A DNA stretch of 64,000 nucleotides, taken from assembly GCA_030762175.1 (NCBI GenBank), contig CM060833.1:66294501-66358500 (forward strand), given 5' to 3'. A program made the translations under genes and the position numbers. This document shows, piece after piece, positions 49,331 through 61,664 of this stretch. How positions within the stretch are numbered: the stretch's first letter is position 1; each line of letters starts with the position of its first letter. The notes beneath the pieces were generated by a model. The model worked only from the letters and a program-made list of their open reading frames with translations. It ran no database searches and was not told the DNA's origin. Origin of the DNA: Metallyticus violacea. Lineage: Eukaryota > Arthropoda > Insecta > Mantodea > Metallyticidae.

Positions 49331-50310
49331 GAGCGAGCCGCGGGCAAACTGACTGACTCGTCTTTGTCATAGCCACTTCTTTCATTTCAAAGAAACTAAC
49401 CATTGCAAGCGAAATGCTGACGTTAGAAGAGAGGCAAAATATCCAAGCAACATTAAAGATTTTAACCGCCTGTTTCTGCACGAGTGTTTTGGATCAAAAG
49501 GAACAAGTACTCTTCACATTTGTTATTTATGCACTTACTGGTTAGTTGCTAAAATAACTTGACTTACATTACAATCACGGCAGTTCCTTAACAGTATACA
49601 GAGTGTTCCATTTACAGCCAAGATGGGGCAACCAAAAATGTATATTTTATCTTCATGTTTCTTAGCCCACATATATACAAGAACACATGCACACCCATGT
49701 CCGAAGCTCGAGCTCCAGTTCTCCACGTCCGGAATGCAAGAGCGTAGCGTTCTAATTTATTTATTTATTTTATCAGAACTTTACATATATACATTTAAGA
49801 TACATAGTTAATTTTAGGCGTACAATTGCTTATTTTTTATATTGCGAAATAGTCGTGTTCTCTCCGTCTGCATTCATTGTACACCTTACATTACCAAGGT
49901 TGATAGAGTGTATGCACTACTGCTTAAGATTTGTACATCACTCCCTATCATTCCAGCATTCCCTGGAATTGGCTTTTTCCGCTGCCGTTTGGTATTAAAG
50001 TCACAGGATGGCCGCTGTCTGCAAGAGTAGGTCCACAGATTATTTATTTTATTTAAATGGTATTTACCGATTTTCGTTGCAAAAAGAAAAAAAAACAATA
50101 TTTTTGGGATTCAGGTAAACCTCCACTCATTCTACTCTGATTTCGCTGATTTGCAGCAGCTAATTTTATTCTTTTATTTTAATGGCATATACCGAGTTTC
50201 GTTGAGAAAAAAAATTCGGCCACTAGAGCAATTTTAAAATGTTTGCTTTAGGTTACACCCACCCCAATTGTTAAATTTTGTTGGTTAGATGAAGATTTGA
50301 AGACCTTTTT

Positions 50311-50332
50311 AAAAAAAAAAAAAAAAAAAAAG
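50311..50332. repeat. Poly(A) tract
   Basis: About 20 A residues in AT-rich sequence; no retroelement body is identifiable on its 5' side. Confidence 0.8.
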
Positions 50333-50339
50333 CAATTTC

Positions 50340-51310
50340 ATAGTACAACAGCAATACTTCGGAATTCGCTAAAATTATTCAAAATAAATTATGGAAGGAA
50401 AAAATAACGAATCTTTACAATTATATTTCAGTCTGTGGTTAATTCCTTATAGAATAATTAAATAGAGTAAGGAGAAACACATATGATAGCGTCAATTTGT
50501 TTGTCACAGCTTTAATATTAACTTCATACTATGGTGGACGCATATGTGCGCATGAAATATTTTGAAGAAAGATGTGAAGTTTTTGAAGAACTGTCCTAGA
50601 GGCAGTATGCAAGTAGAAGTTTTAGTAATAAAATGGCGAGAAACAAACTCCTTCATGATGCATAGCAACATATCAGCTAATGTAAGAACTGCACAACAAT
50701 ATTGTAGCTAACCATAGATAATTATCTCAGTCAGCAATTATGAAGTAAATTTCACGCTTTCGTTTTCTTCATATTGTTAAACAATAACTCATGATTTTTT
50801 TAAGTGTCTGCCATGTCACTATAAGGCATTTTTCTTTCAGCCCCCACTGTTTTTAAAACACAAAAAATTGGATTGTAAGTACAAAATATGGTTAACTCGG
50901 GCAATGTTAAATCTCAGAACACTAGATATATATCAAAACGTTTAATGAAAAATCAATTATCATTAGATCGGCGTATAATGCGGAAATAAGTTTCTTGTGT
51001 TAATTATTCTTTAATGAAATGAGTGAGAAGGTATAGATGTATATGAATATTTAAAGTAACTTTACATCCGATGAATCGACAGTGAGCTTGAGAATGACTT
51101 TTCTGAACAAGATACCATAAATGTATGTTACGTTTGCTTTCATGAATTGCATAACCACGGCATGTTCCATATTTAGCCACATATCACTTTATTTGTGGGA
51201 GTTTTTCAGAGTAAGTTATGAGACCTTCTTAGACTGTGCGCACACTTAGAAGAAAATTAAAAATGTATGAAAGTATCGTGTGTATCACGGTTGTTTGGTT
51301 ATGGAGCCTT
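50340..51310. other. No gene recognised
   Basis: AT-rich; nothing supported on either strand. Confidence 0.5.
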
Positions 51311-51317
51311 TTATTAT

Positions 51318-51531
51318 TTTTTATTTATTTACGGACGCGTATAACATCTCAGCGCCCCATTCAATTCAGGGCGGAAAGCGGTCGATAAATTTTGCTCACA
51401 GGCCTCTTCTTTCAGGCTTGAGGTTTTTCTTAACGTGCCTTATATCTACAAGACGAAACCCACCACTTTTTTTTCGCCCGATAAAACTCCATCGACCCTG
51501 GCCGGGGTGAAACCTGCGATCTTGGGTCTAC
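51318..51531 (-). repeat. SINE family 1, reverse copy
   Basis: The tail (TTTATTTACGGACGCGTATA) is at the left. The block TCGATAAATTTTGCTCACAG, TCTTTCAGGCTTGAGG and, at the right, ACCCTGGCCGGGGTGAAACC (box B region) follow. The outer part of the head is missing. Confidence 0.85.
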
Positions 51532-51659
51532 AATATTTATAGAGCTAAAAAACCACACACATGCCGCTAAGAGTTCATAAAGCAGCATAGTTGTAAGTTA
51601 TAAGAGAATTACACATTGATTGGATTATTAAGTAATGTTTGGTTATATAAAGGAATAAA

Positions 51660-52100
51660 CAAAATTCAGAACATCCTTCCAAAAATTGGAATGGAAACGG
51701 CGTGTAGAGACAGAATGAGAGTATGATTTTGAAATAAGATTAAAACTAGAGTGAAGGGTATTGAAAACAGAAATTATGAACCAGTCTTAATGATTAAAAC
51801 ACCCATAAAACTATTCAAAAAATTGAAATGACTGAGGGAGAGAAAAGTGTATTGAAATCTGTGATAAAGTAGGGAGAGAAGGGGTAGCATAAATCAGTTT
51901 CGGAATGATATGTTCAAGTGACATAAGAAATAGATCTATAAATGAAAAATATCTAATGTGTGATGAATTGCACATTTGGCATTGTATTGTGGAATGTGAA
52001 CAGACCAAATTTCGGAAAACGGAGTTTGTTTTACAAAGCGGGGTTAATAAGTAGAATTACTTTAAATTTAAGATCATTTAATATATAAAGAATATAGGGA
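51660..52100 (+). pseudogene. Possible LINE 3' end
   Basis: Plus-strand reading near 51960-52035 gives CDELHIWHCIVECEQTKFRK, resembling the C-terminal CxxxExxxHxxxxC segment of LINE polymerases. The first Cys pair is incomplete and upstream RT motifs are absent, so this is tentative. Confidence 0.35.
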
Positions 52101-52126
52101 GCTATTTAGGAAATGTGAGACAAAGA

Positions 52127-52952
52127 CCTTGACCTTTAGAAGCGGTGCTTTGCCATGTTTACGCCACTCCATTGATTCTCTTTTGGACAATGGATCATAG
52201 TAAAGGATCATAGTTTCATCTCCTGTAACATAGAAGCGGTGCTTTGCCATGTTTACGCCACTCCATTGATTCTCTTTTGGACAATGGATCATAGTAAAGG
52301 ATCATAGTTTCATCTCCTGTAACAATGTTTTGCAGAACTTCTCTCTTGTGGCCACGGCAGAGCTCCAAAAATTCCTGACAACAGATGACTTGCTGCTTTT
52401 GGACTGAGGAAAGAAGTCTAGGCACCCATTTTGCATGGACCTTATTCGTGTTTAAATGTTCATGAATAATTCGAAGGACTGTTGTTTTGGAAAGGCTCAA
52501 TCTGGCTGTTATTTCTTTAACTATGAGCCGCCGGTCTTCCATAATTTTTCCTTCCACAAGAGCGATGTTTTCAGGAGCGAGCATCCCCAAGGGCCGACCT
52601 GCACGCTCTTCGTCTTCAATGCTTTCTCAACCCATTGGAAAAAGTTTGGCCCATTCTTTTACGGTAGAATATGAGGGGGATGCTTCCCCATATACACCAT
52701 CTAATCGCTGTTTCATTTCATTTGCAGTAAGTCCTTCTTTTGTGAAGAACTTAATAACAGCTCGAAACTCCATTCAGAACATGTCACAATCTTCTCCAAG
52801 TAGCCTTCTTTATGCAACTATATATGAACGACAGAACACAGTGGAGCGGAAGTTACAGCTGCAATTATTTGCTTAACAGATACAGCATGAAACCGGGTAA
52901 GAATTTTGTTAAGGCGATAATCCTTATCGGCTAGGCCAGAAACTTATGGACC
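52127..52952 (-). mobile_element. Truncated mariner with 94-bp internal tandem duplication
   Basis: The right end (CCTTATCGGCTAGGCCAGAA ... next to TA at 52953-52954) matches the mariner at 18605-19937. Minus-strand coding includes VEGKIMEDRRLIVKEITARL and VHAKWVPRLLSSVQKQQ (about 52370-52590), then VTGDETMILYYDPLSKRES (first catalytic-type GDE). The C-terminal half and left end are missing beyond about 52127. Positions 52137-52230 are repeated exactly at 52231-52324. Confidence 0.85.
52137..52324. repeat. Exact 94-bp tandem duplication
   Basis: The segment starting TAGAAGCGGTGCTTTGCCAT at 52137 recurs base for base from 52231. It lies inside the truncated mariner and repeats its GDETMILYYDPL coding segment. 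Identity is total while the host element is decayed. Confidence 0.95.
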
Positions 52953-52999
52953 TACCCTGTACAAAGGATAAATGAGAAGTGAGGCATCCAAAGTATATT

Positions 53000-55940
53000 A
53001 GCAAATTATCATGAGTAATATCACAAGAGGGTCGGAGGTTGCCGGTAAATAGTGAGTGAATTTATCTGGAAAGCTCAAATCCTCGAGGGGTATTTATTAG
53101 GGCTATTTCATGAATAAAAAAATTTAAATATAATTCCCGTAAACTTGGTTTGCAATATTTTAATAATTATTCATTTATATTATGAATACTTAATCCTTTG
53201 CAGCCATCTTGTAGCAGAAGAAATGACAGTAATGCCAATAAATAAGAGCCAAATGCAGATTTGGTACTATTTCATGAATAGAATAAGAATAAAAGTAATA
53301 TATACTTGAAATTCTCGCTCGGATTAACAATTGTATAAAATGTTATACTTACTTATGAATATCTGCCTATTCAAAAACCGTGATAATGAAATAGACTAAA
53401 GTCGAATCTTACAGTCGCTATCGTTCGATTTACACAAAACGAAAATATTTTACCGTTCTGAACAACGTATTTATTAATATTTATGGTTGCTTAAGCAGAA
53501 ATTATTACATACATTATAAAATGATTTCAGACTGTCTGGTTGAATACGCAAGAAAAAATTGTTTCAGTGTATTACACATTAAGTTAGTTAAATTTACAAT
53601 TACTGAAAGCACAGAAAAGTGGTCAGTAATGCGTGCTCAGGAATTATATAGTGCAGGTATAGTGTTGGCTACACTGACCACAAGACAAGCATGTCGCGTG
53701 ATAAAACGGATTTCATAATTTTTTCCGATTATTTCACTGTGATAAGCGGTTGTGATTGGTCAAAATTGAAATTTTTGTTTCGTTTGATTTGTCGATCTTA
53801 AGATGACGTAAAAGATTATGTGAAACAGTAAACCTAATTAGCAGGAGAAATGCTGGTAAAATAGTTGGATCAAATGGAGTCGTAACAGAAGCGTAAAGCT
53901 GAAGAAGAAGAAGAAGAAGAAAAAGAAGAAGAAATTAATGATTTGAAGATCTAAAATTTGATTGACTTTTCTGACATTGTCTCAGTTGTCAATAAATCAA
54001 AATCATTTCTAATCGCCCCCGATTCTATTTCATAGTTTATTGACACACACTAGTTGTCAACATTCTCTAAGTGAAGGTCTGAAAAAGCACTCCATCTCAA
54101 CCCATTGGTTATGGAACTGGGTGTCTTAATATGGTGATGTGTAATATGTAAGTATTTAGAGCTGTAAGGTCTACCATTTCATGCAAAGTATGGAGTTGTA
54201 ATGTGCATTTCAAGTGCCTATAACCACCGCAAACTTTGGTTTACTATTGATACGTTTATTTCACTGATAACGTATGACTTGTAAAACAGAGACCATAGAC
54301 GAGGAAAAATTAAATATGTTACGTACATGAAATCATCTATAAGTGTCGAACAATTATATCCCCTTCACTGCGTATAAAACCGAATAGAATTCGAGGTTGT
54401 CACCATTGTATGTTTAAGTGATAATGGGTCTACTCTACTGCTCACAAGAAAAAAAAAAAAAAACTTGGGTTATTAAGCAAAGAAAAAGAAAATCTTCTAT
54501 AGGGATAATCGTGAGGCTAGGCAATCTAAGTGATGTTCTATTATAAAGGCATGACATCACTTTCAATATTTTCACGGTCGTCCGGTATGAAATATTTGTG
54601 GATCTAGTATTCCTTGCATGTGTTGAACTTCATATCCGCGTCACTATGGGCGCGTTTGTTTACTGATAAGAAGATTATACATGCGGTACTTAGATGATTA
54701 TAGAGCTGGGAAACAATTTATTGTTTATTTATGTGGGAGTTAATGCAGTAATTAAAGTTACTTGCATTATCATACCATCCTCCTCCTTTTGTCAAAAATA
54801 TTTTATATTAACCTAAATCACAGAGGCTGTATATATTTAATTTAAGGCTTGCATGTTTCTAGTTTGTACTGTTACATTTGTTTTTGTAATACTTCACTAT
54901 AGTAAACTCAAAACATGAATATTCTCAAGGCCAGGTCAAATTATATTTACGCCTCGCTCAATACATTCTAGATAGCGTTCTTATAGCCATAATTAAGATA
55001 ATGCAATTTTGAAAAATTCGACTTAGAAAATGAACTTGAAAATGCTATATCCCGACAGAGCGCAGTTTTCCGGTCATTATGCAATGGTGGTTACACTATT
55101 CCAGTCAACGCAAGAGCCTTTCAAACGTGTCTCAACAGCAACAGCTGATGATACAGTTTTAGAGAGATTGCGATCTATTTCTTTCAATTTCATATTTGCA
55201 GCTTCAGAAACATGATGAATATAGCGTGCTCTCAGGAGTTTGTATATATTGGTGGAAACAAAGTTCCGTTGAAGCAGGCTACTGAGCTTGCTCAGTCATG
55301 TTTATCACTCCAGTTGTTTCAGTTGTATTTCTGTAGGAAATGAATGTTAAACTTTCTACTATTAGTTTATATATTTTTACTATGCAGGGAATGAGATATA
55401 CTCAAAAATAAAGAATATTTGTGATTGTTATGAGCAAAAGAAATCGTACAAGTTGAAAAAGGTCTTCCTCCCCCAATCCCGCATTCTGCAAAAATTAAAA
55501 TGAACTTGTATTACTTAATGTCTTGTGTATAGGATGAAGCTTAAACAACCGTTAATATCTTGCGTATGCTGTATAAATTAGAAGGGAGATAGGATGACCA
55601 AGGTATTATGTAAACTGTATCATCAATATCAAATAAGTTGTGATATGCACGTAAGGAATATTAGGTGTAAGAACAAGTGTTTGAAGAAAGCAATGCTCTC
55701 TGGTGCCACTGCTTTATAGCCTCCGGAGAAAGATGCGAGCTAGAACAATGAAAAGCAAGCACCAGGCAAGGAAAGTAAACGGGCGAATAGCCTCTCACGC
55801 CGCCGCTTGAACTCGTGATCAAACTCTCACCTATCAGAAGCGAGGACTTTGAAATCTTAAATATTAGCGCCTAAGCATGAGTTGCGACTCACCTATGGCA
55901 GACCAAGATTTTGAACGCTGAGAGTCAGTGCTTTTAGTTT
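53000..55940. other. No gene recognised
   Basis: AT-rich, with a GAA tract at about 53902-53932. Short open frames at 53521-53718 and 55030-55215 have no recognisable domain. Confidence 0.5.
53902..53932. repeat. (GAA)n microsatellite
   Basis: About 10 GAA units with one interruption. Confidence 0.9.
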
Positions 55941-55952
55941 GGAAGCCCTGTG

Positions 55953-55956
<4 letters not shown>

Positions 55957-55993
<37 letters not shown>

Positions 55994-57085
55994 TAGCAAT
56001 AGTAATAGTGGTATTAATAGTAATGGAGTGAAGCCATTAATACTACATCAGTGATCTATAGGATCAACTCAAATGACAAATAAAATAAAAATCTGAGATA
56101 TCAGGGTTAAAATAATTATTTATTTTTTAATTTGACATGAAAAAATTAAAATATATCTGCATAGTCCAAAGTATACTATTATGGGGCGAAAAATTGGATA
56201 CTTTTAAAATATTTGCAGTTTTTTTTTTCTTTCTAGAATTGGCAAATGTTGTAAAGAGCAGATTCGGAAGGATTTTCTCTTCCAACCAAGTGTCACGCGA
56301 CCACGATTCAAATCCGGCATATAAAGGGAAACGTCCTCCCCAAAGCAAGCAGTTTTGAAGCATGAGTTGTAAAACGATTTTGAAGTTGCAGTTGTGAAGC
56401 AGTTTTCATTTAGTTCTGAATCAGTAGTTCCCAGCAGTTTTTTGATCAGTGCAGTACTAAGTGAAGGCAGTTTTTTCAGTCTACAGGACTAAACTGTGAA
56501 GTTACCAACATTTGAAGGAGTTTCGAACATTAATTTGGGCAGTTTTGAGTATTCATTTCGACATTTAATTCAGCAGTTAGTAGGCATTTCATCAAGATTC
56601 ATCCTGTTAAAGTCTTCCCTGATGCGAAGCACACAGTCACTTAATTTCGTCATCCATTGAGCTTCGAGATTCTTCCATGAGCAGTCGCTTACTTCGCGTA
56701 CTGAATTAACGTCGGCGGCTAAAGCAGCACACAGGAGGCAAGCAGTTGATTCTGGTTATAATAAACCCATCAACAATTCCATATAGCAGAGAATTATAAT
56801 TCTACTAATCTCCTTCCCTCTCCCCTAAACCGTGACTCCGAGTTCGTGAAAAAGCAGAATGGGGCACCTGGGATGCTCGAGGTTTCAAGATGGAGACTAC
56901 GAGCAATTACACGTCTAGAATCAACAATAGGGCAGGCAACCGATAATTGAGGTTCGGTTATCATCGCACGCGCATCGCCCCCGCAAACAATCAGGACGAT
57001 ACCATCCTATATTTAGTGGCGCCCAACTGTGGCCACTACATTGTCGACGATACCATCTGATATTTTTGGCGCCCAGCGTGGGGCC
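55957..57085 (+). mobile_element. LTR-like segment with primer-binding-site-like end
   Basis: After an AAT tract (55957-55990) the segment has an LTR layout: TATA box ATATAAAG (56319-56326), a leader rich in GCAGTT repeats (56340-56600), AATAAA (56760-56765), then TGGCGCCCAACTGTGGCC (57017-57034) and TTGGCGCCCAGCGTGGGGCC (about 57066-57085). These resemble the tRNA-Lys primer site TGGCGCCCAACGTGGGGC used by many retroelements. No gag or pol follows; a transposase fragment starts at 57090 instead. Its first 0.3 kb recurs inverted at 58987-59327. Confidence 0.55.
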
Positions 57086-57089
57086 TTAC

Positions 57090-57440
57090 AACCACAAATA
57101 TCACCTCAAAGTATTGTAGGAAAGAATTTCGTGCTAAATTTTCAGGAGCAACACTTCTATCGAGAAGTGCGATTTTCAGATTGGTGAACAAAGTTCGAAA
57201 CCAAGACATTTTCATTGACAAGAAGCTGAGAAGACAAAGAGACCAAGTTTTAACAAAAGAGAAGCTTGATGATATAGTCTATCGATTAGAAACTTCTCGA
57301 AAACCTTTAACGCAAACAGTCCAGCAAGTTGGTGTATCTGTCCACAGTGCGTATAAAGTCACTCAGTTGCTACAACTTCTTGCACATAATATTACTGCTG
57401 TATCTGAAATAAAACCCGTGGATGCGCCAGTAGAATGAAT
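57090..57440 (+). pseudogene. DUF4817-type transposase N-terminal fragment
   Basis: Plus-strand reading runs from KEFRAKFS-type sequence (57120 on, one frame) into an open 85-codon stretch (57181-57438): MVNKVRNQDIFIDKKLRRQR, then LTKEKLDDIVYRLETSRKPL and VGVSVHSAYKVTQLL. This is the HTH/linker region of insect ITm transposases carrying the DUF4817 domain. It stops after EIKPVD, where the catalytic domain should begin. Confidence 0.7.
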
Positions 57441-57525
57441 TGCGGCGAGTGTCTCAAAATCTTTTCAAAAGAATTCAGTCCTCTCTCACAGAGGTGTCAG
57501 GGACTTCGGGTATCTAATATGATAA

Positions 57526-57527
<2 letters not shown>

Positions 57528-57555
<28 letters not shown>
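57528..57555. repeat. (ATT)n microsatellite
   Basis: About 9 units. Confidence 0.95.
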
Positions 57556-57556
<1 letters not shown>

Positions 57557-57559
57557 GTG

Positions 57560-58980
57560 AGTACAATATTAATTACTAATTACTATTAATTACGAATGAA
57601 ATAAATGCACCCTACGAGTTTCGACTGTGCGACATGATTTCCCTCAGCAGTAATATCTCATCAGCAAACCAATTTACAATTGCGTAGCGAAATGAGACCC
57701 TTGTACTTTATAATTTAATACCCCCTATCTCTCTCTTTGCGTGTGTCTGCATGAGTGTAAACATATTGTTTGAAGCACATAGTCTACATTCTAATTATGT
57801 ACTAATAAATAGGATAGAAAATGTTTTAAAAGCATATTACATACTCTGCAGTAACTTAAAGCGTAGATTGTTTAATAAAAAACTCAACAGCTGACTGTTG
57901 AGGCCTATACTATAGTGAACACGCTGTTAAACATTTACGAGATGCTACTTTTGCTGTAATACAGGAGAGCATACAGTCTCCCGGAAAGATATACAAAGTT
58001 AATTTTTGTTTAGACAATTTTGAAAAAAATGTTTCAACAAACAAATATAATAAAAATAAAAGAAAAAATGTTTTATGTGATGTAAAATTTATGCATTGAA
58101 GTTGAGTTGTGTGACCAAAGGTATTTACAAGGAGGGTGAGATAGTGCTATGTCTAGGTAATGTTCGATGTTATACTGTCATTAAAGAACACAGCAGCGAT
58201 TTGCACAAGCATACCAATAAAGACACACATGGGATGATAAATAGCCCAACATAAACGTAAAGCATAACTGTGCCATATCGCAGCACGGTACTAGGGGCTT
58301 ACCGTACACCCAAACCAACAGTTGGATCAATAGGCAAATATTTGTCGGCACACAAACACGTTTAAAAATAACATGCGAGAGTCCGGTCAGTCGCGAATAA
58401 TGCGTTTTTTTATATTTGCCCCTTTCTAGCCCGCTTGAAACTAGCACTCGCTTTCTCCCGTAAAAGGAACGCTATGTTTCAGCTTCAGAGCTGTGCTTGG
58501 TAGTTCTGAAACTGAAACTGCGGATTTAACAGAATAACAAAGCCCGCAAGAAATATAAGTAATAATTATTTAATTTAATGTAGCCGAACAGCGTTTAGAT
58601 CGAAATAAAAGTTTTGCACAACATTTCCAAAACTTCATCACGTACAGGGAGTGGTCTCTTTGAAGTTAGGCAGCTATGAACAAGTTAGGGTTTATAAATT
58701 TTAGAAGGAATAAACATTATAAGCTTTTACACATAATACATATTCCTCAACAAATTTTAGATTTTAACATTGACAAAGTTCGCCAATATTTTTGCTAAAT
58801 ATTTTTGGTTTCTGTCCGGAAATAAACGCAAGTCACACTCGCCGCATGAACTAGTTTCCTTCCCATTTCTACTAGCAAAATTTTGATCAATAATAGCATG
58901 CACACTTTATTAATTTATTTCGCAGTGAGTATTAATAAATATTAAGCGAACGCAGTGCATATATACCTGATTAAGAAAAA
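57560..58980. other. No gene recognised
   Basis: This is the segment between the two inverted arms, beyond the transposase fragment. Short open frames show no family; sequence is AT-rich. Confidence 0.5.
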
Positions 58981-58986
58981 ATTACG

Positions 58987-59282
58987 AATAGGAAATCCTT
59001 CCGATCTGCTCTTTACAACATTTGCCTATGCTAGTAAAAGAAACATTGCAAATATTTTAAAAGTATTCCAATTTTACGTCCCATGATGTTATATTTTAGA
59101 CTGTGCAGATAGATTTTAAGTTTTCTATGCCAAATCAAACAATAAATAGTTATTCTTTTACCCTGACATCTCATATTTTTATTTTATTTGTCGTTTGAGT
59201 TGAGTCTACAGAGCACTGAAGTAGTATTAACGGCTTCACCCCATTATATTAATACCCCTGTTATTATTGCTATCATTACTGC

Positions 59283-59327
<45 letters not shown>
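58987..59327 (-). repeat. Inverted copy of the 55957-56280 segment
   Basis: Read on the minus strand it follows 55957-56280 closely: the ATT/AAT tract, GATAGCAATA, GGGGTGAAGCC with TTAATACTAC, GACAAATAAAATAAAAAT, TTTTAAAATATTTGCA, GGCAAATGTTGTAAAGAGCA and GGAAGGATTT, with scattered substitutions and small gaps. Similarity ends abruptly at about 58987, before the position of the TATA box in the other arm. It looks like a truncated LTR 5' part. Confidence 0.85.

Positions 59328-59356
<29 letters not shown>
59258..59356. repeat. (ATT)n(GTT)n microsatellite
   Basis: About 15 ATT units then about 9 GTT units, at the outer edge of the inverted arm. Confidence 0.95.
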
Positions 59357-59359
59357 AGA

Positions 59360-60310
59360 TATGTGTTCCTTTTAACGATATATAGTAGTCGTGAACGATG
59401 TATATTCATCAATTCATACTGTTCATATGTCGTGTATATGAAACTGTTGTAAGATAGGAAGAGCGCGTGCCTGCCGTCAGAATAACCGTTAGGACAATAG
59501 CTGGTGAAAGCCAGGTCCTTTTGTAAAACCGAGTTCACAGTATTTTTGCTCGACCCTTTAAAATACTTATTGTATAGTAAGGAGCTACCATTTTCAGAAG
59601 TTACGCTAGCACGTGGGTGTTAAAGTCCCGCTAGAGGTAAATAGCCCCAACTGCCTAAGCCCTTTAAATTATCGAATTACAAGAGAGCCTTTTTAAGAGT
59701 AAGTAAAGAACGAGTCAGGCCAGCCGAGACAAACTCAAATTTAGCCAGTAAGAGAGCTACATTTCAATTCACACATTTAGACTAGATGATTTTGTAAATT
59801 ACGCGGTGCTTAAGCGTCCTAACGATCAGACTCGAATTCTTTATATAAAGGCAGACTTGGAGACCGAGAGGGCATTCAGATATACTTGGTCACACGACAT
59901 ACAGTCACAGGCAGTCGCATTCGATTCAGTGATATTCATTCTCTCGACATACAGTCGCGAGCATTTCGCATTCAGATTTCAGCTGTACACTTACGCATTC
60001 GCAAGTGCATATACATTCAGTTTTCATTTCGCCATTCTTCAGTAGCACTCGGCACTCAGATTCACTCAGTAGCTCGGCATTAAGACACACGTTCATTCTT
60101 CAGGAGCACTCTGCACTCAAACTCAGACACAGATGCTCATTCGCCATCTTGGTCTACGGGCATACAGTATTCATACAACAAACGGCACAGCACTTGGGCA
60201 TTTGGAAGTGAGTTATTCAATAAATTATAATCAGAAATTACTCCTCGGCGCGTATTTATTTGCATCAGCGACTACTCCTGATAACCCATGACTCAGTAAC
60301 ACAAATTAGC
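59360..60310 (+). mobile_element. LTR-like segment
   Basis: TATA box TTATATAAAG (59841-59850) is followed by a CATTCAG-rich leader (59870-60180), AATAAA (60219-60224) and a downstream GT/T-rich stretch, the usual U3-R-U5 layout. No primer-binding site or coding was recognised after 60310. Ends are approximate; it may be a solo LTR of a family different from 55957-57085. Confidence 0.45.
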
Positions 60311-60537
60311 CGAACCCTTGAGATCCTTGCTATTTCTAATTGGGATGGGAGTATTAAAGAAACTTCATCAACAAGTCAACATACTTCAGCTGTCGAGGCA
60401 ATACAATAATACATGGATATACACTGTGAGGTCTTCTACTGCTGACCCAACTAACATCGGTCCAGGCAGCGACTATACCGCCCCACAACGTACGGCATTT
60501 TTGGGAAGCAACAGTCCCTGAACATTGAAAATGCAGA

Positions 60538-60561
60538 TTTTTTTTTGTTTTTTTTTTTTTT
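60538..60561. repeat. Poly(T) tract
   Basis: A T run with one G interruption, in otherwise plain AT-rich sequence. Confidence 0.85.
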
Positions 60562-60569
60562 AGTTTTTA

Positions 60570-61660
60570 AATTAATGTTGGAAAATCAGTAATAATATCA
60601 GTATTTCTGAAGCTATTAATGCTAGATAACTGATCCAGGTTCGTTTTAATGTTCTTAAATACTTTAATTTTATATTTAAATTATTCCTGGTAAAAGGGAA
60701 AAAAGTCCCTTTTTAAACTTTTTATTTTTTAAAATGTCGAAAACACAATTTTTTAATTTTTTGAAATAATTATATATTCAGTCTGCTCAAATTTTATGAT
60801 GGTGGTGGCTATAAGATTATTTTATACATTTTTTCTTAATTATTATAGATTAGCGTGATTGCAGTTTGAATAATGCTTCTAGGATGGTTCGGTTCTTGCT
60901 TGTGAGCTTCTGAAAATGAAATATTGCAATGATTAAGTGTTCAACCATAGACCTGTCAGTTTCTGTCACAGTGTAAAAAACCCTTAGTATGGCGTTGTAC
61001 AACAAAAATGTTGAAACCCCTTGTTAAAAATCATTTGCAAGGCATTAGTTAGAAAAGCAACGAGATGGATGTGTTAATTACATTATTTTGAAGTAAAAGA
61101 AGGAATATGTTAGAAGTAGGAAAGACTAAGTGAATTCAAAACCAAAGAAAATCTTACTATTCAGGATGGAGATTGTATTTTTTCAGTAGGAGGTACAAGT
61201 ATTAATAAAGCTACAGATGTTATTAATCCTGAAACATCTCATGAGTTTTTTAATCAGTCACATTTTTAGGCGAGTCACCAATAAAAAAAGCATATTAATC
61301 AACCTGCAGGGTATGCCAAGATGAAAGTTAAGAAAGTCCCAGAGTGTTTAGAATCAGAATTAGGATTTCAATTAAACACAATTATCTGACTGAAGAACTA
61401 GAAAGAATTTAACATTTTGTAGACAAGTTGTTGACACAACAGAAAGAAAATCTAATAATTTTTCTCGAAGTTATAAAACGAGGAGCAGCTAATCAAAATG
61501 CCAAATAAGTTCTGAGCCATCAGAGATAAACCTTTCAATCCAGTGACATTTTTAGATTTTATAGTTGTAATTAATATCTAGTTCACAATAAAAAGGGTCT
61601 TTAGAATTGTAAATGGTATAACAATATTTCGCTTGGACATTTTGTGTTTGTGGTCTGTTA
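60570..61660. other. No gene recognised
   Basis: Very AT-rich; no coding or repeat structure I can support. Confidence 0.5.
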
Positions 61661-61664
61661 TATA

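Noticed and set aside
49087..49481. Open frames on both strands around the GA tract
   Set aside because: They are open because of the microsatellite (Arg-Glu and Ser-Leu runs), not coding.
59188..59538. Poly-Ile, poly-Leu and poly-Asn frames
   Set aside because: Produced by the ATT/GTT microsatellite at the edge of the inverted arm.
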